The notes under the pieces: model-generated | What the model was told of the DNA's origin: nothing | The model's input: the letters and a program-made list of their open reading frames with translations, nothing else | Databases searched by the model: none | Part shown: positions 1-5,759 of the stretch, one piece after another | Layout: the number at the start of each line of letters is the position of its first letter | Position numbering within the stretch: position 1 is the first letter of the stretch | Source: a bacterium | GTDB taxonomy: Bacteria; Cyanobacteriota; Vampirovibrionia; Gastranaerophilales; Gastranaerophilaceae | Length of the DNA: 9,662 bases | Assembly: GCA_004558955.1 (NCBI GenBank) | Contig: SFZC01000073.1 | Span: 1 to 9,662, forward strand | Direction: 5' to 3' | Translations under genes and position numbers: made by a program

Positions 1-215
1 GTATCGCCACGGTTATAATCATTAGGTGACACAGATTCATTATCCGCCATTAGTTTAAAGGCTTGTTGAACTTCAGAATACGCCTTGTTGAATTGACTTT
101 TCAATTTCACTGCACGAACATTATTTATAAGTGCGGGTATCGTCATCGCAGAAACCACACCAATAATACCCAATGTTATCAATACTTCTGCTAATGTAAA
201 AGCTCGTTTTTTCAT
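1..215 (-). CDS. type IV pilin-like / pseudopilin protein, N-terminal part (3' end beyond window)
   Basis: The first 71 codons are visible; the gene continues past base 1. The protein opens MKKRAFTLAEVLITLGIIGVV, a class III prepilin signal: a short basic leader (MKKRA), then a mature N-terminus FTLAE with Glu at +5, then a hydrophobic helix to about residue 30. Residue -1 is Ala where Gly is usual; prepilin peptidase can accept Ala in some pilins. After the helix comes a polar region (NNVRAVKLKSQFNKAYSEVQ) typical of the start of the globular domain. Known of the family: processed by PilD-type peptidase and assembled into a pilus or secretion pseudopilus, or kept as a minor pilin. The start is ATG at 215-213 with GGAGG at 230-226, 10 bases upstream. 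An in-frame TAA lies further upstream, so no longer N-terminus is possible. Which pilin subtype it is cannot be decided without the C-terminus. The leader is remarkable (see the pentanucleotide array). Confidence 0.88.
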   Translation of the reverse strand, partial: MKKRAFTLAEVLITLGIIGVVSAMTIPALINNVRAVKLKSQFNKAYSEVQQAFKLMADNESVSPNDYNRGD

Positions 216-352
216 ATATTCGTGTCCTCCAAAATTCTCGTCCTTTTACCATTATGAACGTTTTTTACATAGGAGTACACCCGCCACACCATACCATACC
301 ATACCATACCATACCATACCATACCATACCATACCATACCATACCATACCAT
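212..352 (-). other. possible upstream reading frame through the repeat, ending at the pilin start
   Basis: On the minus strand each TATGG repeat unit contains an ATG. The ATGs of units 3, 6, 9, 12 and 15 (counted from the promoter side) share one frame. It reads four MVWYG blocks, leaves the array and ends in TGA at 214-212. That TGA overlaps the pilin ATG (215-213) as ATGA, a classic translational-coupling arrangement. The other two frames stop earlier, at TAA near 254-252 and 267-265. No convincing Shine-Dalgarno sequence precedes the repeat ATGs, so translation is unproven and the overlap could be chance. Confidence 0.25.
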
Positions 353-363
353 ACCATACCATA
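289..363. repeat. perfect pentanucleotide microsatellite, (CCATA)15 / (TATGG)15
   Basis: Fifteen uninterrupted copies of CCATA (75 bases). The array ends 73 bases before the pilin start codon and begins 5 bases after a predicted -10 box. It would therefore make up the first part of the pilin mRNA leader, reading TATGG repeats. Arrays this long and perfect are prone to slipped-strand length change. Because 5 is not a multiple of 3, each gain or loss of a unit changes the frame of anything translated across it and shifts spacing by about half a helical turn. No sequence degeneration is visible, so the array is probably young or still active. Confidence 0.97.
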
Positions 364-368
364 AAGGA

Positions 369-397
369 ATTATATCAATGGTTTCAGACTTTTTAAA
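369..397 (-). promoter_or_regulatory. predicted sigma-70-type promoter for the pilin gene
   Basis: Minus strand: TTTAAA (397-392), 17 bases, TATAAT (374-369). The -10 is a perfect consensus and the -35 matches 4 of 6. Counting 7 bases on places the likely start of transcription near 362, which is the A of the ATG in the first TATGG unit. The transcript would then begin inside the repeat array. Confidence 0.5.
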
Positions 398-485
398 ATT
401 ATATTTACATTCTTAACATTCACCATATTTGAGGAGTTTTGTGAAGTTTTATTGCGAACATAAAGAGTAAATAACAAAAACCTAC

Positions 486-602
486 GTCATTCTGAAAGAC
501 TTAAAAAATCCTTTGAGGTCACGGAAAGTAATTTTTAGTCTATTCGGAATCTCTTTCAATTACATCAGGATAAACAGATTCCGGATCTGAGTCCGGAATG
601 AC
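486..602. repeat. two-hairpin, MITE/REP-like intergenic element with inverted ends
   Basis: The 117-base element begins GTCATTC (486-492) and ends with its reverse complement GAATGAC (596-602). Inside are two hairpins. The first is long and imperfect, arms 489-509 and 531-550, with two single-base bulges and one G-T-type mismatch. The second is perfect, ATTCCGGA (578-585) and TCCGGAAT (592-599) around a 6-base loop. CGGAATCT (545-552) and AGATTCCG (576-583) can also pair, so the two hairpins have an alternative fold. No open reading frame is present. It resembles the small dispersed GTCATTC/GAATGAC-ended repeats seen in many bacterial genomes. Mobility is inferred, and a second copy is not in this window. 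Confidence 0.6.
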
Positions 603-684
603 TATTAGTAAGATTTGCAAGTGGTTGACATTCTAAACACACACCAAAAATAGTTATACTAAAACAAAATTGGTTTGATATTTT

Positions 685-1677
685 TTACAAATTCTCGATA
701 ATCTTTTGAGTAAACTCGGTAGTGGTCAAAGTGCCGCCAATATCCGAGGTTTTGTGACCTTCTGACAAGGTTTTAAACAGTGCTTTTTCTATCTTTTCAG
801 CAGGCTCAAATTCTTTGATATACTTCAACATTTCGATAGCCGACAGTAGCAAAGCTGTAGGATTTGCTTTATTTTGACCTTTTATATCAGGAGCGGAACC
901 GTGTACAGGTTCAAACACCGCACAATCTTCACCGATATTTGCCCCCTGAGCCACGCCAAGTCCGCCAATCAGCCCCGCCGTCAAATCAGAAACTATATCA
1001 CCGTACAAATTAGGCAACACCAAAACATCAAATCTTGACGGGTCTTGAACAAGTTGCATGCACAAGTTATCCACAAGAATTTCACGGGTTTTAATCTGCG
1101 GATAATCTTTTGCCACCCTTCGATAAGAGTCTAAAAACAATCCGTCAGACAATTTCATAATATTTGCCTTTGTAACTACGCACACCTCATGCCTGCCATT
1201 TACAACAGCATAATCAAATGCGAATTTACAAATTCTTTCAGAGGCTTTTCTTGTAATAATTTTGATACTATGAGCCGTGTTTTCGTCAATCTGTTCCTCA
1301 ACTCCTGCGTACAAATCCTCGGTATTTTCTCGAACCACGACCAAATCAACATTATCAAATCGAGTTTCAACCCCCGGAAGATTTTTACAAGGTCTTAAAT
1401 TTGCAAACAAATCAAGAGATTTTCTTAGTTGCACATTCACTGAGCGAAAACCTTTACCGATAGGCGTTGTAACAGGTGCTTTCAATGCAATTTTGTTTCT
1501 TTTAACAGACTCTAAAACTCTTTGAGGAAGCGGTGTTCCTTCTTTTTCTATAACATCTGCTCCTGCGGTTTGAATTTCCCAATCTATTTCAAGCCCGCTT
1601 GCCTTTATAATTTGAACAACACTTTCAGAAATTTCAGGACCTATCCCATCGCCATTGATTAGTGTAATTGTACGCAT
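685..1677 (-). CDS. icd: NAD-dependent isocitrate dehydrogenase
   Basis: This 330-aa member of the isocitrate/isopropylmalate dehydrogenase family converts isocitrate to 2-oxoglutarate and CO2 in the cytoplasm. Visible signatures are the N-terminal NGDGIGPEI (8-16), substrate residues Ser79, Asn81, Arg85 and Arg95 in the GFRSVNVQLRKSLDLFANLRP stretch (split at 76-85 and 86-96), RENTEDLYAG (116-125, the isocitrate-type form rather than the isopropylmalate form), Lys170, metal ligands in YGDIVSD (Asp227, Asp231), and VHGSAPDI (258-265). The Asp264-Ile265 pair takes the place of the Lys-Tyr of NADP enzymes, which points to NAD. Length is normal for the short NAD type. The start is ATG at 1677 with GGAGG 8 bases upstream. 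A TTG at 1692 would overlap that ribosome site and is unlikely. It has its own promoter, and no clear terminator follows. A homoisocitrate or tartrate dehydrogenase is less likely given RENTEDLYAG. Confidence 0.9.
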   Translation of the reverse strand: MRTITLINGDGIGPEISESVVQIIKASGLEIDWEIQTAGADVIEKEGTPLPQRVLESVKRNKIALKAPVTTPIGKGFRSVNVQLRKSLDLFANLRPCKNLPGVETRFDNVDLVVVRENTEDLYAGVEEQIDENTAHSIKIITRKASERICKFAFDYAVVNGRHEVCVVTKANIMKLSDGLFLDSYRRVAKDYPQIKTREILVDNLCMQLVQDPSRFDVLVLPNLYGDIVSDLTAGLIGGLGVAQGANIGEDCAVFEPVHGSAPDIKGQNKANPTALLLSAIEMLKYIKEFEPAEKIEKALFKTLSEGHKTSDIGGTLTTTEFTQKIIENL

Positions 1678-1703
1678 AATAAAAACCTCCAAATTTGGTA
1701 TTT

Positions 1704-1732
1704 ATCATACTATAAAATGGAGGGAATGTAAA
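1704..1732 (-). promoter_or_regulatory. sigma-70-type promoter of icd
   Basis: Minus strand: TTTACA (1732-1727), a 17-base spacer, TATGAT (1709-1704). Each box matches 5 of 6 consensus bases. The predicted transcription start is near 1697, about 20 bases before the icd ATG and just ahead of its GGAGG (1690-1686). This suggests icd is transcribed separately from the gene at 3150-1774. Confidence 0.62.
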
Positions 1733-1773
1733 AATTGTAGGGGAAAATATTTATAAGTCATTATCAATTAGTT

Positions 1774-3150
1774 TTAACCGTTAAAGGTTTTGAATGATCG
1801 GTCAATGTTTTTACTCATTGCCGTTTGGACTGCCTCGTATTCTGTTTGTAAGGTATTGTGTTCGGTGTCCAAAGCTTTTATTTTGTTTTCATATTTTGTA
1901 TCTTTTGCATCAATTTCGTTTGTTTTTCTTGTATATTCGGCTTCTGCTTTTGCTACGGCTGAATCGTTATCGGCTTGGGTGAAATCTGAACAATTAGAAT
2001 AAATTGCGGAACTCCAACTGATACCGTTTAAGGTCATGTTAAACGGATTATCAGGGTCATTTTCTTTGTTTGACGCATTTGTATAAGTTGCTCGCTCAAG
2101 TGAAATTACACCTTGAGTTAAGGCATCTTGTACCCATTGAGTGCTTGTTGCAAGTTTGTTATCCAATACCGCATAATTTGTTCCATAACTTCCTTGTGCT
2201 GATTTTTCGGTTGACGAACCGTTCAATCTGTACCAAAGATTTGTGTACCATTGAGCCTTAGTAGCATCTGAATATGCGTAAGTATCTTCTGTGGTTTTGC
2301 AACCTAAATTATCCGCTTCTGCTTGGAAATCCGACAATACGGCATAGTATTTTTCAGCATTTTTGTATAATTCAGAAAAATGTTTTGAAGTATTGCCGTT
2401 TGCATCAGTTTCAGAGACATAAGCAAGTTTTGATTTTATGTATTGATCATAAGTTGCATAATTTGCGTAATTTGTTTTTGCCTCAGCCAAAGAGTTCAAA
2501 AACGGTTCCAAATCTGCATCATCATAAAGTTGCATATTATATTTGATTAATGCGTTATCATAGGCTTCCATTGCTGTTGTGTATGATGAGAACGCATCTT
2601 TTTTCTCTGCATAATAATCATCATCATTTGCGGTAATCATATCACCGTTTTCATTCTCATACATGCCTGTAGATTTCAATTCGTTGATTGCGGCTTCCCA
2701 TTCGTTATAGTAATCAGCCACCCCGCCTTCATCAGATAATTTTGACAATTTGTCAAAATTTTCAGCCAAAGCGTTAGATTTGAATTCTTTTGTAATTCCG
2801 TAACTTTCCAAAAATGCATCAAGGTTAGATGCTCTTTCAAAGTTTTCTGCATCACCGTTGCTAATTAAAACTTGACCGCTTGTATTAACAAGTGCATATT
2901 GATTTTTCAAGTCGGAATATTGATAAAGTACGCTTGCTGTCAAAGGTGCAGTAACGGCTTCACCTTTAGCATTGTAAGTCATAAATTGAAGTTGTGTTGA
3001 ATTTAATGCTGCAATATATTCACTGCTTGCAGCTTCTGATTGAGTTGCCAATCTCATTTTTACATTAGAAATCTGTTGAGATTCATACTCGTTAGAAGTC
3101 AGTCTGGCAGTAATTGTTAATAGTCTTGCTTGTGATGCCGATATACCCAT
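1774..3150 (-). CDS. uncharacterised MGISASQARLL-type protein with C-terminal coiled coil
   Basis: This 458-aa acidic protein matches no enzyme family I recognise. Its N-terminus (MGISASQARLLTITARL) and the following helical, Gln/Glu/Ser-rich stretch to about residue 50 look like a conserved start I associate with multicopy hypothetical proteins of Gastranaerophilales; this is memory, not a search result. No signal peptide or membrane segment is visible. The middle is rich in Tyr, Asn, Asp and Ala (for example KTNYANYATYDQYIKSK), with only two cysteines. The last 65 residues form a heptad-like charged coil (AEAEYTRKTNEIDAKDTKYE, then KALDTEHNTLQTEYEAVQT) ending SKNIDRSFKTFNG. Helical ends around a variable middle recall flagellin-like or secreted filament proteins, but nothing here proves this. 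The start is ATG at 3150 with AAAGGA about 12 bases upstream, slightly far. The divergent neighbour at 3359 is a small gene of equally unknown role. Confidence 0.8.
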   Translation of the reverse strand: MGISASQARLLTITARLTSNEYESQQISNVKMRLATQSEAASSEYIAALNSTQLQFMTYNAKGEAVTAPLTASVLYQYSDLKNQYALVNTSGQVLISNGDAENFERASNLDAFLESYGITKEFKSNALAENFDKLSKLSDEGGVADYYNEWEAAINELKSTGMYENENGDMITANDDDYYAEKKDAFSSYTTAMEAYDNALIKYNMQLYDDADLEPFLNSLAEAKTNYANYATYDQYIKSKLAYVSETDANGNTSKHFSELYKNAEKYYAVLSDFQAEADNLGCKTTEDTYAYSDATKAQWYTNLWYRLNGSSTEKSAQGSYGTNYAVLDNKLATSTQWVQDALTQGVISLERATYTNASNKENDPDNPFNMTLNGISWSSAIYSNCSDFTQADNDSAVAKAEAEYTRKTNEIDAKDTKYENKIKALDTEHNTLQTEYEAVQTAMSKNIDRSFKTFNG

Positions 3151-3358
3151 CGTTCAACATATTCCTTTCAATCGTACAAACTTATAATCGGCATACTTAT
3201 GGATAAACTTTAATAAATTGAGCATATTGTAAACTTATGTAACAAAAGTGATATAAATTGAATATAAAAAGTCAATAATTTTTTAAGTGATGTTTTTATA
3301 TATATGTAAGAGTTAAATAAAGAAAAAGAAATAAATAAGATAAAGAGAGGACAAAGAT

Positions 3359-3535
3359 ATGGCAACAATGCTATTATTTTCTGATGCAGTTTCATCTGCT
3401 TATAAAAATACATCAAAATCACTAAAAGAAGTTGAATTGAACGATAAAAGAGTGGTTAAGAAAACCTTATCACAAATGATGAAACAATCCTTCTTCCACG
3501 GAGCAAACAGATTTGGAACTAATTTTATAGCATAA
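3359..3535 (+). CDS. small 58-aa protein of unknown function
   Basis: ATG at 3359 is preceded by an excellent ribosome site (GAGAGG at 3345-3350, 8-base spacer). The frame is open for 58 codons to TAA at 3533-3535, and a strong terminator follows 70 bases later. The protein starts MATMLLFSDAVSSAYKN, has a charged central helix (SLKEVELNDKRVVKKTLSQM) and ends FFHGANRFGTNFIA. It is basic overall, with no signal peptide, no cysteines and no clear membrane span. I do not recognise the family. Being divergently oriented to the MGISASQARLL gene, with a 208-base AT-rich spacer, it may share a regulatory region with it. Support for it being real comes from the ribosome site, the terminator and natural-looking codon use. 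Function is unknown. Confidence 0.68.
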   Translation: MATMLLFSDAVSSAYKNTSKSLKEVELNDKRVVKKTLSQMMKQSFFHGANRFGTNFIA

Positions 3536-3537
3536 AA

Positions 3538-3550
3538 AACGATAATCGTT
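3538..3550. repeat. perfect 13-base palindrome AACGATAATCGTT
   Basis: Six-base arms AACGAT and ATCGTT flank a single A, two bases after the stop codon of the 58-aa gene. It is too tight for an RNA hairpin loop, so if it is functional it would be as a protein-binding site. It is followed by purine-rich near-repeats, including two tandem GGAATTTA copies at 3583-3598. Function is not shown. Confidence 0.4.
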
Positions 3551-3604
3551 GGAAATTTAGGAAAAACAAGGAAACAATTTAAGGAATTTAGGAATTTAAA
3601 TTAT

Positions 3605-3633
3605 AAAGACCGCACTGAGCGGTCTTTTCTTTT
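3605..3633. terminator. bidirectional rho-independent terminator
   Basis: The stem AAAGACCGC (3605-3613) pairs perfectly with GCGGTCTTT (3619-3627) around the 5-base loop ACTGA. On the plus strand TTTTCTTTT follows, ending the 58-aa gene. On the minus strand the hairpin lies directly after the TAA (3634-3632) of the broken short gene and is followed by TTTATAATTT, so it can serve both convergent units. Confidence 0.88.
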
Positions 3634-3808
3634 AGTCTTTTCTTTCAAGTTTTTTAATTGCTTCGGCAAGTTCAGCCATTTCTCTTTTCTCGCGGAAAAA
3701 TTTACTTCATAAATAATCTTTTTGAAAAACTTTATCGGAATTTCCTAAGAATAAAAACGCTCCAAAACTTGGGGTTGCATTATTTATAGGGTAATTATTA
3801 GTAATCAT
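3632..3808 (-). pseudogene. short protein related to the 113-aa neighbour, interrupted by in-frame TGA
   Basis: ATG at 3808-3806, with AAGGA about 8 bases upstream, opens MITNNYPINNATPSFGAF. This is plainly similar to the start of the adjacent gene (MITTNYTANNQPTFGSF). The frame reads 33 codons to TGA (3709-3707), then stays open in the same frame as SKFFREKREMAELAEAIKKL and six more residues to TAA (3634-3632), just before the terminator. The part after the TGA still looks coding: charged, helical, with no frame change. That fits a single nonsense substitution (for example from CGA) in a 58-codon gene. Alternatives are a genuine 33-aa peptide or stop-codon readthrough; other genes here end in TGA rarely, and no recoding signal is visible. 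Function is unknown. Confidence 0.6.
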
Positions 3809-3848
3809 CCTCTATTTCCTTTTTATTATTTATTTTTTACAATTGAAT

Positions 3849-4190
3849 TTACATGTTGTCAATTGTGTCATTTACTGATTTTTCAAATGCATTTTTCTTT
3901 TTAAATTCATCGGCTCTTTTTATCATTTTTTCTAAAAAGGCTAACGGTTTTTGAAAGAGACCTTGAGTTTTCCATACCCCGTCACCAACGTTAGCACTTA
4001 ATCTTGAACCGTTGTTTGATGAAACAATAATATCTGTTTCTTGCTTTCCTGCTTGAGCTGCTAATTCATTAAATTTGTTTAATAATTCAGGAGTTTTTAA
4101 TTTATTTTTCAAAATATCTTTTGCGTCGGCGTGTAACTTAAATGAGCCAAAAGTCGGCTGGTTATTTGCTGTGTAATTTGTTGTAATCAT
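3849..4190 (-). CDS. uncharacterised 113-aa protein with N-terminal PTFGSF motif
   Basis: ATG at 4190-4188 has AAAAGGAG 8 bases upstream. The protein opens MITTNYTANNQPTFGSFKLH, a flexible Asn/Thr-rich tail ending in PTFGSF that is shared with the broken copy immediately downstream (PSFGAF). Then come a helical charged segment (about 21-50), a Ser/Asn/Gly-rich predicted strand section (DIIVSSNNGSRLSANVGDGV, 53-72) and a C-terminal basic helix (KPLAFLEKMIKRADEFKKKN). It has no cysteines, membrane spans or ordinary signal peptide. The family is not recognised. The shared N-terminal motif with otherwise different bodies suggests a common sorting tag or docking tail, which is inference. It lies downstream of proC on the same strand but is separated from it by a probable terminator. 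Confidence 0.75.
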   Translation of the reverse strand: MITTNYTANNQPTFGSFKLHADAKDILKNKLKTPELLNKFNELAAQAGKQETDIIVSSNNGSRLSANVGDGVWKTQGLFQKPLAFLEKMIKRADEFKKKNAFEKSVNDTIDNM

Positions 4191-4223
4191 TTATAAGTCT
4201 CCTTTTATTAATGTTTTTCGAGA

Positions 4224-4266
4224 AGAATTAAAAGTCGTGAAGATATGATTTTGCTACCCTCACGAC
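4224..4266 (-). terminator. probable rho-independent terminator of proC
   Basis: On the minus strand, GTCGTGA (4266-4260) pairs with TCACGAC (4240-4234). The loop is large, 19 bases, and TTTTAATTCT follows directly. The 7-base GC-containing stem and T-run fit a terminator 24 bases after the proC stop; the long loop lowers confidence. Confidence 0.58.
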
Positions 4267-4289
4267 CTTCAGTTTACAATATTTTACAA

Positions 4290-5096
4290 TTATTTACCCA
4301 ACGCATTTGCCTTTTGAGCGGTTTTGTCGATTACGTCATAGAAAAGTTTTGTTGAATTTTGTTCCTTCATCTCGGAAATTCCGACAAATGTGCAACCTCC
4401 TTTTGTTGCAACATTATCAATCAAGGTTTGAACAGGAGTTTCGCCACGTTCAAACACCATTTGAGCAGAGCCTAAAGCGGTTTGTGTAGCCAAAATCAAA
4501 GATTTTTCATAATCTAAGCCCAATTTTTCGCCCGCTCTTGCCATATCTTCAATTACCTGATAGAAAAACGCAGGTCCTGAGCCTGAAATCGCCGTTACTA
4601 TATCCATTTGATTTTCTTCAACCTTGATACATTTGCCCAAAGCATTCAAAATATTTTCAACCTGTAAAACGTCTTCATTTGTTGCCAAAGAACCTTCGCA
4701 AATTCCAAACATTCCTAAATTAACCAAAGCAGGAGTGTTTGGCATAATTCTTACAACTCTTGCATTATTTATAATATTTTCGATTTTTGAAGTGCAAACT
4801 CCCGCAGCGATTGAAACAATCAACTTGTCTTTTGTAACTGCTTCTTTAATATTTTCTAAAACTTCTGCCACATTGTTTGGTTTTGTTGCTATAAATATAA
4901 TATCTGAAGCTTTAACTAACTCCTTGCTGTTTGACGTTACTTCGATTCCTAATCTTTTTGATGCTGAGGCTGCAACTTCGTCATTGATTTCAGCACCCTT
5001 AATATTATACAAATCTTTGTTTTTAGAGCACAAAACACCGTTTATTATTGCACTTGCCATTTTTCCGCAACCGATAAAACCGATATTTAACTTCAT
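4290..5096 (-). CDS. proC: pyrroline-5-carboxylate reductase
   Basis: This 268-aa cytoplasmic enzyme reduces 1-pyrroline-5-carboxylate to L-proline with NAD(P)H, the last step of proline synthesis. The N-terminal Rossmann motif GFIGCGKMASAI (6-17) binds the nucleotide. ATKPNNV (70-76), SIAAGV (95-100) and RIMPNTPALV (116-125) are family landmarks. The C-terminal dimerisation domain carries AISGSGPAF (169-177) and the signature DNVATKGGCTFVGI (227-240). Length is normal for the family and no key motif is missing. The start is ATG at 5096 with AAAAGG 9 bases upstream. It is transcribed divergently from rpmH. No proA or proB is in the window, so proC stands alone here. Confidence is high from several independent motifs. 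Confidence 0.96.
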   Translation of the reverse strand: MKLNIGFIGCGKMASAIINGVLCSKNKDLYNIKGAEINDEVAASASKRLGIEVTSNSKELVKASDIIFIATKPNNVAEVLENIKEAVTKDKLIVSIAAGVCTSKIENIINNARVVRIMPNTPALVNLGMFGICEGSLATNEDVLQVENILNALGKCIKVEENQMDIVTAISGSGPAFFYQVIEDMARAGEKLGLDYEKSLILATQTALGSAQMVFERGETPVQTLIDNVATKGGCTFVGISEMKEQNSTKLFYDVIDKTAQKANALGK

Positions 5097-5121
5097 AATA
5101 TTTAACCTTTTCCTTTCTTAT

Positions 5122-5153
5122 TTGTTGACTAATTAGTTTTTTTACTATAACAT
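5122..5153 (+). promoter_or_regulatory. candidate promoter for rpmH-rnpA
   Basis: In the proC/rpmH divergent spacer, TTGTTG (5122-5127) and TATAAC (5146-5151) are 18 bases apart. The overlapping pair TTGACT (5125-5130) and TAACAT (5148-5153) has a 17-base spacer. Both are acceptable sigma-70 forms and I cannot choose between them. A minus-strand TATAAT (5163-5158) could be a proC -10, but no good -35 box accompanies it. Confidence 0.42.
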
Positions 5154-5193
5154 CTTTATTATACGACAATAAATAGTAAAAGGAAATAAAAAA

Positions 5194-5346
5194 ATGAGAC
5201 GTACACTAGAAGGAACTAAAAGAAAAAGACAAAACGTAAGCGGATTCAGAGCAAGAATGTCAACTCCGGGCGGTAGAGAAGTTATCAACAGACGTAGAGC
5301 TCGTGGTCGTCATAAAGTTGCTATCACTGCTAAAAACCGTGCTTAA
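5194..5346 (+). CDS. rpmH: 50S ribosomal protein L34 (bL34)
   Basis: The 50-aa, very basic protein opens MRRTLEGTKRKRQNVSGFRA, continues RMSTPGGREVINRRRARGRH and ends KVAITAKNRA. The T.EGTKRKR..SGFRARM.TP.GR.VI..RR.RGR pattern is the whole-length L34 signature, closest in style to cyanobacterial-type L34. It binds 23S rRNA in the large ribosomal subunit. The start is ATG at 5194 after AAAAGGAAAT. rnpA follows 62 bases downstream on the same strand, the near-universal bacterial gene order, which confirms both calls. In many bacteria this pair sits near the replication origin, but no dnaA or DnaA-box cluster is visible here. Confidence 0.97.
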   Translation: MRRTLEGTKRKRQNVSGFRARMSTPGGREVINRRRARGRHKVAITAKNRA

Positions 5347-5408
5347 TTTGTGTTTGAGCGTGCTATTTTGTAGCAAACCAGCGATTGCACATATTATTTG
5401 AGGTGACA

Positions 5409-5759
5409 ATGTTACCAAAACAGTACAGGTTAAAAAAACGTTCGGCTTTCAAAGCCACTTATAAAGTTAAGAACTCCACCCATTCGGGCGGAGTAACTTT
5501 GTTTGCGGGGAGAAAAAAAACAGAAGAAATACCGACAAAAGTCGGTTTTGTTGTTAGCAAAAAGGTTCACAAAAGAGCAGTCAGAAGAAATCGCCTAAAA
5601 CGCCTTATGCGTGAGAGTTACAGACTTTTATTAAAAGACAATCAACTCGGAACATCACAACAGCATTTATCTTTAATTTTTGTAGGTTCAACAAGAGCAT
5701 TAAACAAAGATTTTAACTATATCAAAGGGCATATAAAAAAACTTTTGGAAAGGGTTTAA
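5409..5759 (+). CDS. rnpA: ribonuclease P protein component
   Basis: This 116-aa basic protein assists RNase P RNA in trimming the 5' leader of pre-tRNA. It starts MLPKQYRLKKRSAFKATYK, with the usual RL...FK opening, then KVGFVVSKKV (44-53), and carries the RNR box KRAVRRNRLKRLMRE (55-69) that contacts the RNA. It ends in a basic helix (IKGHIKKLLERV). I chose ATG at 5409, preceded by GAGGTGA, rather than an in-frame TTG at 5385, because the family begins at this point. It follows rpmH by 62 bases. Its TAA (5757-5759) directly abuts the ATG of the next gene, so the two are probably translated together. Confidence 0.94.
   Translation: MLPKQYRLKKRSAFKATYKVKNSTHSGGVTLFAGRKKTEEIPTKVGFVVSKKVHKRAVRRNRLKRLMRESYRLLLKDNQLGTSQQHLSLIFVGSTRALNKDFNYIKGHIKKLLERV

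Noticed and set aside
289..363. CCATA array as a CRISPR or iteron origin
   Set aside because: Units are 5 bases with no spacers, and no replication initiator gene or DnaA boxes are nearby; a simple microsatellite explains it.
578..602. Perfect ATTCCGGA hairpin as the icd terminator
   Set aside because: On the minus strand it is followed by CTGTTTATCC, with no T-run, and it fits better as part of the larger inverted-end element.
624..659. TTGACA (624-629) with TATACT (654-659) as a plus-strand promoter
   Set aside because: The spacer is 24 bases, far too long, and it would point into the 3' end of icd on the opposite strand with no plus-strand gene ahead.
1189..1525. Plus-strand open frames of 69 and 82 codons inside icd
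   Set aside because: They are antisense to a well-conserved enzyme, lack ribosome sites and encode no recognisable domain.
1790..2546. Four plus-strand open frames opposite the MGISASQARLL gene
   Set aside because: They overlap each other antisense to a long ORF with its own ribosome site; their composition (Leu/His/Phe-rich) is that of a shadow frame.
3210..3422. 70-codon minus-strand open frame opposite the 58-aa gene
   Set aside because: It has no ribosome site, low-complexity Ile/Leu/Phe content from AT-rich DNA, and overlaps a better supported small gene.
4624..5136. 170-codon plus-strand open frame across proC
   Set aside because: It is fully antisense to proC, whose motifs are unambiguous; the frame results from low stop density on the complement.
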